Source: Bretschneidera sinensis (lineage: Eukaryota; Streptophyta; Magnoliopsida; Brassicales; Akaniaceae). Taken from it: a DNA stretch of 64,000 nt. The position numbers and the translations under genes are program-made. Where the stretch lies: assembly GCA_023935145.1 (NCBI GenBank), contig CM043699.1, positions 60,156,638-60,220,637 of the forward strand, written 5' to 3'. The notes beneath the pieces were generated by a model that was not told the DNA's origin, ran no database searches, and saw only the letters and a program-made list of their open reading frames with translations. Below are positions 46,090 through 57,217 of the stretch, piece after piece (position 1 is the first letter of the stretch; each line of letters opens with the position of its first letter).

Positions 46090-47480
46090 TACCTAACTCA
46101 TGAAAAATCTGGAGGTACTCTTTCCTCATTCTTGCTTCATGCTCCTAAGTAATTTCTTCAACATATTTGTTCTGCCACAATACTTGAATCAATGGAATTA
46201 TTTTATTACATAAGACTTGTTCTTTTCTGTCTAAAATTCTCACTGGTACTTGTAAAAAAGTCAAATCTTCCCTAATTCTTACAGCTTGGCTCGAAATGTT
46301 ATGAGATTCATCATGTAAGCGCTTCCGCAAAGGTAAAACGTGAAACACATTATGTAATTGTTTTAACTCTAAAGGCAAATCCAATCTGTATGCTACTAGT
46401 CAAACTCTATCAATCACCTCATATGGCCCCACAAATCTCATACTCAATTTTTCCTTCTTTTTAGATCTCAATACACTCTTCCACAGAGATATCTTAAAAA
46501 ATACCTAGTCACAAACCTGAAATTCAAGAGGTCATCTTCTATTATCAACATATCCCTTCTGTCTACTCTGTGCTGCTCTAAGGTTCTCTCTAACCAGCTT
46601 GATCCTCTCAGTAATCAAATTTATCATTTCTGTACAAAATATCTTTCTTTCTCCAACTTCTTCCCAAGATACTAGAGTTCTACACCTTCTACCATATAAA
46701 GCCTCAAATGGTGCCATTCCAATACTAGTTTGATACTGATTATTGTATGGAAACTCAATCAAAGGTAAATAAGCATCCCAGCTCACTGAGAAACTCAATA
46801 CACTTGCCCTCAGCATATCTTCTAGTATTCTGATGATTCTCTCTGTCTGTCCATCAGTTTGCGGATACAAAGCTATACTAAACTACAATTGCATACCCAT
46901 AGCTTCTCTAAAACCCCTCCAAAATCTAGAAATGAATCTAGAATCTCTATCTAATATAATACTCAAAGGTACTCCTTGTAATCTTATAATCTTCACTACA
47001 TACAATTTAGCCAACTTTCAAGACTCCGGGTAGTTTTAATAGGAAGGAAATGCGAAGACTTAGAAAGTCTATCCACTATAACCTATACAACATCATGACC
47101 ACTCTGGGTATGGGAAAATCTAGAAAAAAAAAAATCTATACTCACATTTTTCTATGGTCATTCAAGCATAGGAAGAGGCTGTAATAAGCCTCCCAGATGT
47201 TTATTCTCTAACTTCACCTACAGACAAACTAAACATCTAGAAATGTATTCAGATGCATCCTTTTTTCAATCCTAACCACCATAAATTCTATCCCAATCCT
47301 CTATACATTTTGTTATTCCCTAAGTGCATCGAATAAATTGAATTATGTACTTCTCTCATTGTCTTCTTTCTTATCTCAACATCATTGGGAATACAAATTC
47401 TATGTCTCAATACCAACATGCCATCTTCTCTGATTCTGAACTCAGTCTGCTTTCCACTTAGTACGTTTTACTAAATCTTC
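46090..47480 (-). pseudogene. gypsy-3 integrase and partial chromodomain
   Basis: Fragments correspond one for one to the gypsy-2 integrase. The core is represented by PQTDGQTERIIRILEDMLRA (retaining Glu) and FPYNNQYQTSIGMAPFEALY. The tail reads MDLPLELKQLHNVFHVLPLR, and PVRILDRKEQVLCNK...VLWQNKYVEEIT is the chromodomain. The zinc-finger part and first two Asp regions lie in separate frames (46870-47480), and stops are frequent. Confidence 0.9.
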
Positions 47481-47500
47481 TCTATCTCCTCATCTTTACC

Positions 47501-48888
47501 TTACATCTCTAACAGGCATTCTACTATGGGTGATTCTATACCCATATTAGCTAACAATGATGCTTCATCACTTATATTCAACTTTTGTCTCATCTCTCTC
47601 AACTCTATCATCAATTTCACATCATGATTTTCTATAGCAGCTAACCTTCTTGTGAAGTTTTTACTCGATGCATTAGCTACCACATTCGTCTTCCTTGGAT
47701 GATAGTGAATTGTATAATCATAGTCACTAATCAACTCCATCCACCGCCTATGTCTCAAATTCAACTCTCTCTAGGTATTTAAGCATATCAAACTTTTGTG
47801 ATCAGTAAATATCTCACAAGTGGCTCCATACAGATGATGTCTCCAAATTTTCAAGCAAATACTATGGCAGCTAACTCTAAGTCATGGGTATGGTAATTTC
47901 TCTTATGATTCCTCAATTACCTAGAAGCATATTACATTACCTTCCCATGTTACATCAACACACATCCCAACTCTTAATGGGATGCATCACTATACACCAC
48001 AAATCCTTTATCACCATAAAGAAGCACCAATACTGGAGTTGTAGTCAATTTCTCCTTTAGTAATTGAAAATTTTTCTCACACTCCTTAAACCATACAATG
48101 TCACCTCTTTCCTGATCAATCAAGTCAATAGTACTGCAATAATAGAAAATTCTAAATGAATCTTCTATAATAACCAGCTAACCCTAAGAAAATTCTAATC
48201 TCAGTCACATTAGTTAGTCTCTCCTAACTGAACATTGCCTCTACCTTTTGTGGATCAACTGTTATGCTATCTCTAGATATTACATGCCCCAAGAAATTTA
48301 TTTCTTTCAGCTAAAATTCACATTTAGGAAATTATAGCATACAATCTCTCACTCTTCAGAATCTCCAACACCATTTCTAAATTCTTCATTTTTTAGAATA
48401 TACCAAAATTCCATTAATGAACACAACCACAAAATTATCAAGAAATGGTTTAAACATTTTTTTTATCAATTCCATGAATGTTGTTAGAGCGTTAGTCAAC
48501 CCAAATGGCATCACAAGAAACTTATGATCATAACGTGTCCTAAAAGCGGTCTTTGGCACATCTCCCTCCTTTACCCTTAACTAGTGATAACCTTATCTCA
48601 GGTTTATCTTAGAAAATACCCTTGCTCCCTGCAACTTCTCAAATAAATCATCTATCCTAGGTAAAGGATATTTTTTCTTAATGGTTATCATATTCAACTA
48701 TCTGTAGTCTATACACAATATCATCGTTCTACCTTTCTTCTTCACAAACATTACAAGGGCTCCCTATGGTGACACACTTGGTTGAATAAATTGTTTATCT
48801 AACCACTCTTGAAGCTGAACTTTTAACTCTCTCAATTCAGCAGGTGCCATTCTGTGTGGTGCTATAGATATATGTGATGAACCTGGTA
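47501..48888 (-). pseudogene. gypsy-3 reverse transcriptase and RNase H
   Basis: RT reads [12 protein letters not shown] (stop) [39 protein letters not shown] and [14 protein letters not shown]. The catalytic FIDDIL has become FINGIL, losing both aspartates. The stop after GYH is TAG at the Gln of GYHQL. RNase H is represented by LRHRRWMELISDYDYTIHYH and HPRKTNVVANASSK (47501-47764). The element is dead. Confidence 0.9.
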
Positions 48889-49830
48889 TCACATCAATAG
48901 AGAATTTAATCTCTCTACTGGGAGGCAAACTAGACAACTCCTTAAGAAATACATCAGAAAATCTTTCACTACTAAGATTTCTTCCAACTCTCTACTATCA
49001 TTTCTAAAATCCACCATATATGCCAAATACCCCTCGCAACTCTTTTTCAACCATCTACTAGCAGTCAGGGCATAAATAAGACAGTTGGTAAGTATCTTAC
49101 ATTTTCCTTGAAAGTTAAACTCCTCTTGTCCTGGTATATTGAACACCACATTTTTCTTAAAACAATCAACCCAGACATGATACGCCGACAACCAATTCAT
49201 CTTCAAACTCAAATCAAAATCAACCATACTAAAAGAAAAAAAATCAACTTTAAACTCTCTATCATCCATACAGATTACAGAACCCCAATAAATAGTTTTA
49301 ATCACAATTCTATCTTCAGTAGGAATTTCAACAATAAGATTATGCATCAAAGAACTAATATAAACATTAATAGACTTCATAAACACACTGGATGCAAAAG
49401 AATGAGTTGTGCCAGGATCAACCAACATTGATATGTCCACCTTTTTTACATATAAAGCACCTCAAATTAGAACAATTCTTGGATAAATATCTAATCCAAT
49501 TACATCTATAACACATTATAGTCTTTCTATCACACTACCACATCCTTTAGGTAGTATACTCCCACCTCAACCACAACATCCAGTTCCCGCAGATTGTCTC
49601 CCAAATCTAGGGATCCCACCAACATTACTTTGAATTATAGAAGCTATAGATCTAGCTTACCTCTAACTCCGCATTATAGGTCTTTCTTTCTCGCAGATGA
49701 CTCTTCTGGGCTGGTCTCCCACCTTGTACACTCATACTACTACTACCTCTAGAACCTTCATGTCTAAGCCTCTTCAACCATGCTCTCTCTGTCCTTTAAA
49801 CTCCATTACATCTTTCTCAATCTGAAGTTC
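48889..49830 (-). pseudogene. gypsy-3 protease and Gag C-terminus
   Basis: A 183-codon open stretch carries the chromovirus protease start ISMLVDPGTTHSFASSVF, where DPG is the usual active site of this clade, and FSMVDFDLSLKMNWLSAYHV (usual DVILGMDWL). Just upstream is a knuckle CYRCNWIRYLSKNC in which the usual His is changed, and a basic Gag segment (TERAWLKRLRHEG). Athila-B cuts Gag at 49834. Confidence 0.88.
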
Positions 49831-49997
49831 TATTGATGAGTGCCAAATATTGTATATTTTGGCTCCTTAATTCACATTTGTTAGCTTAGGAATTTGTTAC
49901 TTTTAGTTGTTTTTTTTCATTTTTTTACAGGTTTATAAGCACTTGAAAAGGAGTTTCACTAAACTGTCAGAATTGTCCGTACAGATAAATCATTTTT

Positions 49998-50369
49998 GCG
50001 GATTAAACTATATTGATTCAGGAAGAACTAGGAGACGAGCCATATATGCTTGGAAAGATCTGGATGTTTATTTTTTGGGGAATTTTAAGGCTCATAAATA
50101 TAATTTTTCTAGAGAAAGTTATGGCCATTTTAGTAGACAAAGGTCAGGCTGTGCGTGATTTCAGCGTGGCAGAAGTGATTTTTGCGGATTAAACTGTAAT
50201 GATTCAGGAAGAACCAGGAGATGAGCCATATATGCTTAGAAATATCCAGATGTCTATTTTCTGGGGAATTTTACGGCTCGTAAATATGATTTTTCTAGAG
50301 AAAGTTATGACAGTTTTAGTAGACAAAGGTCAGGCTGTGCGAAATTTCAGCGTGGCAGAAGTTTCAAAG
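49998..50369 (+). repeat. 186-bp tandem duplication in the Athila-B LTR
   Basis: GCGGATTAAACT at 49998 recurs at 50184, and similarity runs through CCATATATGCTT, ATTTTCTGGGGAATTTTA and GTAGACAAAGGTCAGGCTGT. Both units are also present in the 3' LTR (about 63550 and 63735). A single unit of the same module lies in the LTRs of the gag-only element. Confidence 0.93.
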
Positions 50370-50393
50370 GGCATGTGAAGGCTTAAATCCCAC

Positions 50394-50480
50394 ATCCCAC
50401 ATCGGTTGGAAACATATTCTATATCTAACATCCCACATCAGATTGGAAACACATTGCACTCATGGAGTTCCCCTATCAAA
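50394..50480 (+). promoter_or_regulatory. USE-like elements and degenerate TATA in the Athila-B LTR
   Basis: ATCCCACATCG (50394-50404) matches the plant U-snRNA upstream element exactly; ATCCCACATCA (50430-50440) differs at one base. The TATA-like TATCAAA starts at 50474, again 33 nt after the nearer element, as in the solo LTR at 23791. The copies recur in the 3' LTR at 63948-63958 and 63984-63994. Confidence 0.68.
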
Positions 50481-51288
50481 TGCCCATTTCACTTCATCAA
50501 AAAGGTGTGCAATCCAGAGGACTTCTGCGAGCAATTTTAGGGGATCTCTAAAGCTTTGCTATCAAGGGGGAAAACACCGCACAATAACTGCGAGTGGAAT
50601 TTCTCTCAATGTATAGTCAGTTTTAATTTATTTCTTTTGAGTTTAAAGTTTTATGTTTAGCACTTTAATTATGAAATTTAGTTTCATAATCATGAGAGGC
50701 TAAAACCTTCATCTAAGGTTGAAGATGAAGCCTCGTCATTGTTTGGCATAATATTTTCAGATATATTCATACAATTCTAATATTTTTAGTATTAATGTTC
50801 TGTTTCAATTGTTTGAGTAAATTCTTATGATTGATTGTGTCTAAATTGTTCAAATTGGATATTCCTTGCATTTTATCTGCCGGATACGGCGGATCATCCA
50901 AAGTAAATTGGATATCCATTGTGATTCTAAAGGGATACATTGGATGATTTGGTTGAATTAGGGTATTCGTTGTGGTTTGTATAATGGCGGATTCATAGAA
51001 TTATTTGATAGATTACTTTTATACAGAACATGAAAATATATGCTTTATCATGGTGGGGTGGATTCAGAAATCTTAGTATTTTTATCATTTCTTTAAACTC
51101 AATTTAGTTTAGTTTATATTCTTTGCAAAATACAATTCAAAATTCGGAACTAGGTTAAAATAGGTTTAGTTTAGATAAAATTATATTTTCACAACGTAAT
51201 TCCCTGTGGATTTGACCTCGCAATTGCACACACTATATTGCAAATGACTCGTGTGCTTGCGAGTAATTTAAAACTCACAACAAGTTTT

Positions 51289-51305
51289 TGGCGCCGTTAC
51301 CGGGA
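51289..51305 (+). other. Athila-B primer binding site (tRNA-Asp)
   Basis: TGGCGCCGTTACCGGGA matches the Athila/Tat primer site at all but one base, six nt after the LTR end. Confidence 0.95.
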
Positions 51306-51634
51306 AGTTGTTTTGTTTGTGAAAATTAAATTTTTGTCTAAATTAATTTTATTTTTCTACTAGTTTAGTTAGTATTTTTGTTTCATTTTTATTTTTACAA
51401 TTTTATTCTAGTTTATTTGTTTCTATTTGCAATTGCCTATAAATAATAAAAAATAAATATATAAATATATAAAAAAAATTGCCAATTTTTGTTGGCCCAT
51501 TTTGTGAGTATTGTGTTTTCTGTTTTTGTATTTATTTTTTTGTAATTTTTATCTTATTGTTATTTGTTATTTGTATTTTATTTTATTCTTTTGTTTCTGC
51601 TAGTTAGTTTATTTTATTGCTTTTTGTGTGGTGT

Positions 51635-53004
51635 ATGCTTTGTCGGAGATCCCTGAACTTAGAATTGATACCTTTAGATCCCGAATTAGAAAGAACTCTT
51701 AAGAGAAATAAGAGAGCACCTGTTGAGAGAAAGACAATTGAGATGGGGGACAATTTAAGGAATGCAAATCAACATGAGAATGTAGAGCAATCTAGAGCTT
51801 GGAACGTGGACTTCACTACATCCCTTAGGGATTTGTTCACACCCATTTTGACTAACTCCCCTTCCTGTATAGTGTTGCCACCAACCAATGCTACCAATTT
51901 TAATCTAAAGCCACATCTCATCCAACTCCTAACCTTATTTCATGGCTTGGTTCTTGAAAATCCTTACAGCCATGTGAAGAAGTTCAAAGATATTTGTGCC
52001 ACATTCAAGTTCCAGAACTTCTCTGATGAGTCGGTCCATATTAGACTTTTCCCTTTTTCTCTTCACGATAGAGCTAGGGCATGGTTGGATTCCAACACGC
52101 CCGAGTCTATTACATCTTGGGAAAGCATGTTGAGTAAATTCTATAATAATTTTTTCCCATTGTCGAAAGTGAATGAGTGCCGAAATGAGATTAGTTCTTT
52201 CACTCAAGAGGAGGATGAGAAGTTTTTTGAGAGTTGGGAGCATTTCAAAGAGTTACAGATCAGATACCCTCCACATGGATATGAGAAGTGGAGACTCGTT
52301 TAGTTTTTCTACTAAGGGTTGACTTAACCCAACCGTAGCATGATCGAGTCTATGAATGGAGAGGCATTCTTAAGTCCGACGGGGGATGAAGCATACAAGG
52401 CATTGGACAAGTTGTCCGACAACTTGCAGCAATGCGATTTTTCAAGCTGTCGGGACAAGTCCATTCGTCTAAGAAATGAGGCATCTATGAGATTAAGGAG
52501 GACACTGACTTGAGGATAAAGATAGATGCTCTCATCAAGAAGGTTGACACTCTCGCTGTGGGCCAGTCCATCATTGCTACCAACACATTCAATGTTGATA
52601 GTTGTTCCATCTGTGCTAGTCCTATACATTTAGCACATAATCGTCCATCTATGCCAACTTTTGCATAGTATCCAATGGACCAAGTGAACTCTTTTAATGA
52701 CTATCGGAAGCAGTCAAATGGATCTTACTCCGAGACTTATAATCCAGGGTGGCGGAACCACCCTAATTTTTCATGGAAGTAGAACCAACCGATGAATCAG
52801 GGAGGAGGCCCTCATCATGCTCATAATCAATACCCTCCTGGATTTCCTCCACCAGTTCCAAGTCATGGTCGCTCAGCTCATCCAGCACCATCACCTGCTT
52901 AACAAGCTCCCACTCAAGCGCCAGCGTCGGTTTCACAGTCATTGGAGGACACCCTCAAGGATTTCATGAAGATGACCGGCTAATTCATCAGCGAAGCAAG
53001 GAGT
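51635..53004 (+). pseudogene. Athila-B Gag
   Basis: I favour the Met of MLCRRSLNLELIPLDPELER (51635) as start because this opening is usual in Athila Gags. The retrotransposon Gag domain follows: LKPHLIQLLTLFHGLVLENP, HVKKFKDICATFKFQ, RLFPFSLHDRARAWLDS, SKFYNNFFPLSK and FFESWEHFKELQIRYPPHGY. The first stop (TAG, about 52301) is at the Gln after RLV, and the next two stops (FFY, GLT) also fall at Gln positions. A damaged knuckle (CSICASPIHLAHN) and a Pro/His-rich region (52800-52920) come before the coiled segment. Confidence 0.9.
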
Positions 53005-53937
53005 GTGACAATAGTAAACACCCAAGTGATTGCCAAGCTAGAGAGTCAAATGGATCAAATCACAAGTCACTTGGGAGAAAGAGAGAAGGGAAAGTTCCCC
53101 AGTCAACCTGTGCCCAACCCGAAGGGACAATTTATGGTTGGAAATTCATTAACTCCTACACACGGGGAGGAACAAGTGCAATCTATTGTCACATTAAGGT
53201 CTGGAAGACAAGTGGACAATCGAGTGGAAGAGAACCCTGCTATGCAGCAAGGTCAAGAAAGTGGCAATAAGGAGAAGAGAGATGCTGAGCCATCTACAGC
53301 CACTCCTACTATTAAGGATCCTCCTAGGTCTTTTGTACCTAAAGCGCCTTATCTTGAGAGATTACAAGCGCCTAAGAAAGTAGGGAAGTATGAGGACATT
53401 ATGGAGGTGTTCAAGCAGGTCCAAATCAATATCCCATTTTTGGACGTCATCCAACAAGTACCGTCGTATGCCAAGTTTTTAAAGGAGTTGATTACTGTCA
53501 AGAGGAGGACGAATGTCCCGAAGAAGGCATTTTTGACCGAGCAGGTTAGTTCAATCATTCAGTGCAAGCTGCCCATTAAGTATAAGGACCCAGGGTGTCC
53601 TACCATCTCTTGCATTATAGGAGTCAGCCCGATTGAGAGGGCTCTTTTGGATTTAGGAGCGAGTGTGAATCTTCTGCCCTACTCAATCTATTTGTAGTTG
53701 GGTTTAGGAGAATTGAAGCCCACATCCATGACGCTTCAATTGGCTAACAGGTCAGTGAAGATACCACCAGGAATAATTGAGAACGTTTTGATAAAGGTGG
53801 ATAAGTTTTATTTCCCCATGGATTTTATTGTGCTTGACACAAAGCCGGTTCAGAATGTGAGGATTCAGATACCGGTGATTCTAGGGAGACCATTCTTAGC
53901 CACGGCTAATGCTCTGATAAATTGTAGGACAAGGTGA
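53005..53937 (+). pseudogene. Athila-B protease region
   Basis: Open for 230 codons, then a single TAG at 53695-53697, where Gln is expected, then 79 more codons in the same frame. It contains EREKGKFPSQPVPNPKGQ, VKRRTNVPKKAFLTEQVS and the protease RALLDLGASVNLLPYSIY with the DLGA active site intact, then [14 protein letters not shown] and [19 protein letters not shown]. Apart from the one stop this is among the best preserved coding stretches in the window. Confidence 0.92.
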
Positions 53938-55075
53938 TGAAGACTTCCTTCGGAAATATGACAATAGAGCTGAATATCTTTGATATCGGTAAACAACCAC
54001 TGGAATATGATGAAGTGAGAAATGTATGCTTGATAGAGGAGATTATTGATGAGACTATGGATGAATCAAGCATTGAGGACCTCCTGGAGGCATGCTTTAC
54101 TCAGTTTGGAGAGGATTTGGATTTGGATAAGTTACTTGAGCAAGTGAATACCATTTTCGAGTTTGCTCCTCGGGAGAGCAGTGAGACGGAGGAGACTGCA
54201 ATACCTGAGCCCCCCAAGAAGGAACATAAGCCTTTACCAAATAATCTTAAGTATAAGTTCCTAGGTCCAGCAGATTCTTTGCCTGTGATTATAGCTTCAA
54301 ATTTGGTTAATGCTCTAGAGGAGAAATTATTGGACGGTTTAAGAGAGCACAAGGAAGCTATCAGCTGGACTATTGAGGATATCAAGAGGATCAGCCCCTC
54401 AGTGGTGATGCAAAAGATACATTTGGAGGAGAATGCCAAGCCATCGAGGGAGCCACAGAGAAGGCTCAACCCAGTTATGCAAGAGGTTGTGAGGACTGAA
54501 GAGATAAAGTTGTTGGATGGAAGGATCATTTATCCAATCTCTGATAGCAAGCGGGTGAGCCCGATTCATGTCATGCCAAAGTGGGCTGGATTGACGGTAG
54601 TGAAGAATAAGGACGAAGAGTTGGTGCCAACTCATGTTCAGTCTAGATAGAGAGTGTGTATAGACTACCGTAAGTTGAATGCTGCCACAAGGAAATATCA
54701 TTTTCCACTTCCATTTATTGATCAGATGGTGGAGCGCTTGGCTGGGCACGAGTACTATTTCTTCTTGGATGGTTATTCTGGATATAACCAGGTCCCTGTA
54801 GACCCCGAAGATTAGGAGAAGATGACATTTACCTATCCTTTCGGGACATTCACCTACCGTCGCATGCCCTTTGGGTTATGCAATGCACTTGCAACTTTTT
54901 AGCGGTGCATGGTCAGCATATTCTCTAACATGGTAGTGCGTTTCTTAGAGATATTCATTGATGACTTCTCCATGTTCAGTTCATCATTTGAGGAGTGTCT
55001 GCACCATCTCACTTTGGTCTTAGTGAGGTGGAAAGAGAAGAACCTGGTGCTTAATTAGAAGAAATGCCGAGTCTG
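53934..55075 (+). pseudogene. Athila-B linker and reverse transcriptase, truncated
   Basis: An acidic linker (EEIIDETMDESSIEDLLEAC) leads to PPKKEHKPLPNNLKYKFLGP, SWTIEDIKRISPSVVMQKIH and PIHVMPKWAGLTVVKNKDEE, then [52 protein letters not shown] and the catalytic FLEIFIDDFSMFSS. Four TAG stops occur, two at Gln and two at Trp positions. The reading ends at NLVLN (stop) KKCR, where a deletion joins it to the 3' spacer (GAGTCTGGCTGAAGAC). RNase H and integrase are gone. Confidence 0.92.
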
Positions 55076-55603
55076 GCTGAAGACATAAAACTTAGTGCTC
55101 ATTGGAGGCACCCCACAACATATGCTTTCTATTTGTTTATTATTTTACATATTTTTTGTTACTGTTTATTTATAGTGTTTCTTTTGTTTTCCAGTCTTTA
55201 TTTTTTCAGGGACAATGCATATTTCAGTACCAGTTTGGGGGTATGCTGTGAGCCATGCTAGTCCAACTAGTTCTTCATCTCCCAGGTCAGCTCTTTCCAT
55301 ATTATTCACACATTGGGGACAATGTGTAATTTAAGTTTTGGGGTATAGGAGACACATTCACACACACTTTTTCCCATTTTTTTATATATTAAAGAGAATA
55401 TAAATGCATGCTCATGTTATTTTGAAATTTTGGTTGATCTAAACAAATACTGTGATGTGATGTCACTGGTGAGCCTAAAATCTTGAACACATGATCTAGT
55501 AATAGAATTTTAAATTTTCGTTACTTATTTTAGGCATTTGAGAATTCACATGTTTGATCTAATCTGACATGAGCACATTAGCACAAAATAGTGTGAGGTA
55601 TGA
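55076..55603 (+). other. Athila-B 3' spacer, first part
   Basis: Non-coding. It includes the Athila-type GGAGGCACCCC motif, a T-rich stretch, and a near-palindrome ACATTGGGGACAATGT (55311-55326) next to TTTAAGTTTTGGGG. The counterpart in the gag-only element reads ACATCGAGGACAATGT on the minus strand near 58590. The spacer is interrupted at 55604. Confidence 0.75.
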
Positions 55604-56457
55604 TGATTACACCCAAAGTATAACACGGTTATTATAGTACGGCTTTGGGGTGTCGATTCCACAGGGAAACAAGTTAAGTACAAAAGAAAATGTGTGAACC
55701 TTAAAACGAACGATAAAAGTTAAACGAAAGATTTTTGGGTTTTGATAATGAGATAATGTAATATAAGTGATTTTATCTCGATAAGAAATAACAAGGTTTC
55801 AGGAATCCTCCTTAGGTTCGTTCCCTCTTTCCATTCTTGATTCAATTGATTTTATCTCGATTGCAAGTTTCACATCCCAAACAAGCAATCGGAATATATT
55901 CAATCAAGCACATTTATAACTGTAATATAATTGCTACAAATTAATCATTGATTCCGGTTCATGCACACATGATCGATCTTAAAGATTATCAAGAAATGAC
56001 AATATATCTTCAATGACAATATCGCAGTAATGGACAATCAATAAGATAAATCTACCGGAATCAATCACATCCAAACAACCTCAGTGGAGGAGAAGGATGC
56101 CATCACCGGATTAAGAGAGTCTAAAAGAAGAAGAATAAAAAGTGCATCTATCACATGAACTCAAATCCTTCTTACTTAATCAATGAATAATTTACAAACA
56201 ATATTCAACAATAAATCCGTACAACCGAATCAAGAATAGGAAATAAGGAACAATAGATCCCTAAGGATTCATCCTTTTCCCTTGTATGAAGACTAGTTGG
56301 CCATGGAAATCAAGGTGGAAGAACAATATGGATGCTCTCGCCTTGATTTCCAGCCATCACGAGACTTGGAAGAATGCTGGATTTGGATCCCTTGGATCCT
56401 CTCTGTTTTCTCTCCTCCTTCCTTGAAATGAATGTTGGCTGCACACTCTTTAAGCAT

Positions 56458-56467
56458 CTATTTATAG
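56458..56467 (-). promoter_or_regulatory. Gag-only LTR TATA box
   Basis: The minus strand reads GATCTATAAATAGATGC, a strong TATA context, conserved in the other LTR (61712-61721). Confidence 0.8.
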
Positions 56468-56541
56468 ATCACAAGTAGTTAGGGGCATTTTGGTCCATCA
56501 AATGTCATTGTGCAGCCCTAATTTGGTCTTTGACCGAGTGG

Positions 56542-56612
56542 GAGCTGGAAAGTGAGAGGTGCAGCGCTGGAAAGTGAGAGTGCAGCGCTGGAAAGTGAGG
56601 GGCGCGACGCTA
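56542..56612 (-). repeat. Short GCAGCGCTGGAAAGTGAG tandem words upstream of TATA
   Basis: Three near-copies, about 20 bp apart, carry the self-complementary CAGCGCTG core. The other LTR has them at 61801-61862 with C-to-A or G-to-A changes in one. They lie about 80-150 bp upstream of the minus-strand TATA box. Confidence 0.85.
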
Positions 56613-56836
56613 GGTGGATGCTGATTTGGAGGCCTGACCTGTGTCTACTAAAACTGCCATAACTTTATCTAGAAAACTCCTTTTTACAAACCGTAAAATT
56701 CTCCAAAAAATAGACTTCTGGATCTTTCTAAGCATATATGGCTTATCTCCTGGTTCTTCTTACATCAATACAGTTTAATCTGAAAAGATGATTGATCTGT
56801 ATGGGAAATTCTGGCAATTTAGTGAAGCTCCTTTAG

Positions 56837-57008
56837 CTTGTATGCAGAAGTGCACACACTAGTGTGCTTACCTTTACCTTGCTCCAAAGTGATGCACACA
56901 CTTATGTGCAGTCTTTTAACTTATTTTAATTAACTCCAACCTTAGTTTAGACTTTAACCATCTTTGAGTTATGTTTGGACATGTCTAAACCATGGACAAA
57001 TACGAGCA
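56837..57008 (-). repeat. Copia-like U3 segment inside an Athila-type LTR
   Basis: From CTTGTATGCAGAAG to ACAAATACGAGCA the sequence tracks copia-1 LTR positions 122-324 and 4752-4942 (shared words include TTAGACTTTAACCATCTTTGA). The last bases correspond to the copia LTR end, TGTTGGTATTTGTC on the minus strand, here TGCTCGTATTTGTC. The other LTR carries it at 62091-62307 with an extra 42-bp duplication. Confidence 0.85.
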
Positions 57009-57217
57009 CCGACACCCAAGATCTTTTGGCGCTTTAAACATGGATCGCTTTATCATCTCTTTTGTACTCAAAGCACCTGAAAATGCATCGAATTAAGTCA
57101 ATGATTTATGAATATCACTTTAGAGTTATTAACATGTAAAAGTGCGATTACGACCGAAATCAACCCTAAAATGCTAACAATTAAGTATTGTTTAGATGCA
57201 TTATATGACTCTCATCA

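Larger units (their letters stand above)
43809..49833 (-). mobile_element. gypsy-3: Tekay/Del-type chromovirus interrupted by Athila-B
   Basis: The left (3') LTR is at 43809-46048, then integrase with the start of a chromodomain, RNase H, RT, protease and the Gag zinc knuckle follow on the minus strand. At 49834 Athila-B is inserted in Gag. The Gag N terminus, primer site and second LTR would be right of the window. It is close to gypsy-2 in sequence but more decayed (RT FINGIL for FIDDIL). Confidence 0.92.
49834..51282 (+). repeat. Athila-B 5' LTR, 1449 bp
   Basis: It starts TGATGAGTGCC and ends CTCACAACA, next to the primer site. It matches the partial 3' LTR from 63389. It contains a 186-bp duplication and USE-like elements upstream of a TATA-like word. 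Confidence 0.95.
55604..57217 (-). repeat. Gag-only element 3' LTR, 1614 bp
   Basis: Plus-strand ends are TGATTACACCC and GACTCTCATCA. It is highly similar to the 60794-62516 LTR; the main differences are small duplications found only in the latter. Confidence 0.95.

Noticed and set aside
54101..54749. Minus-strand frames of 116 and 142 codons
   Set aside because: Antisense to the Athila-B linker and RT, which carry the clear motifs.
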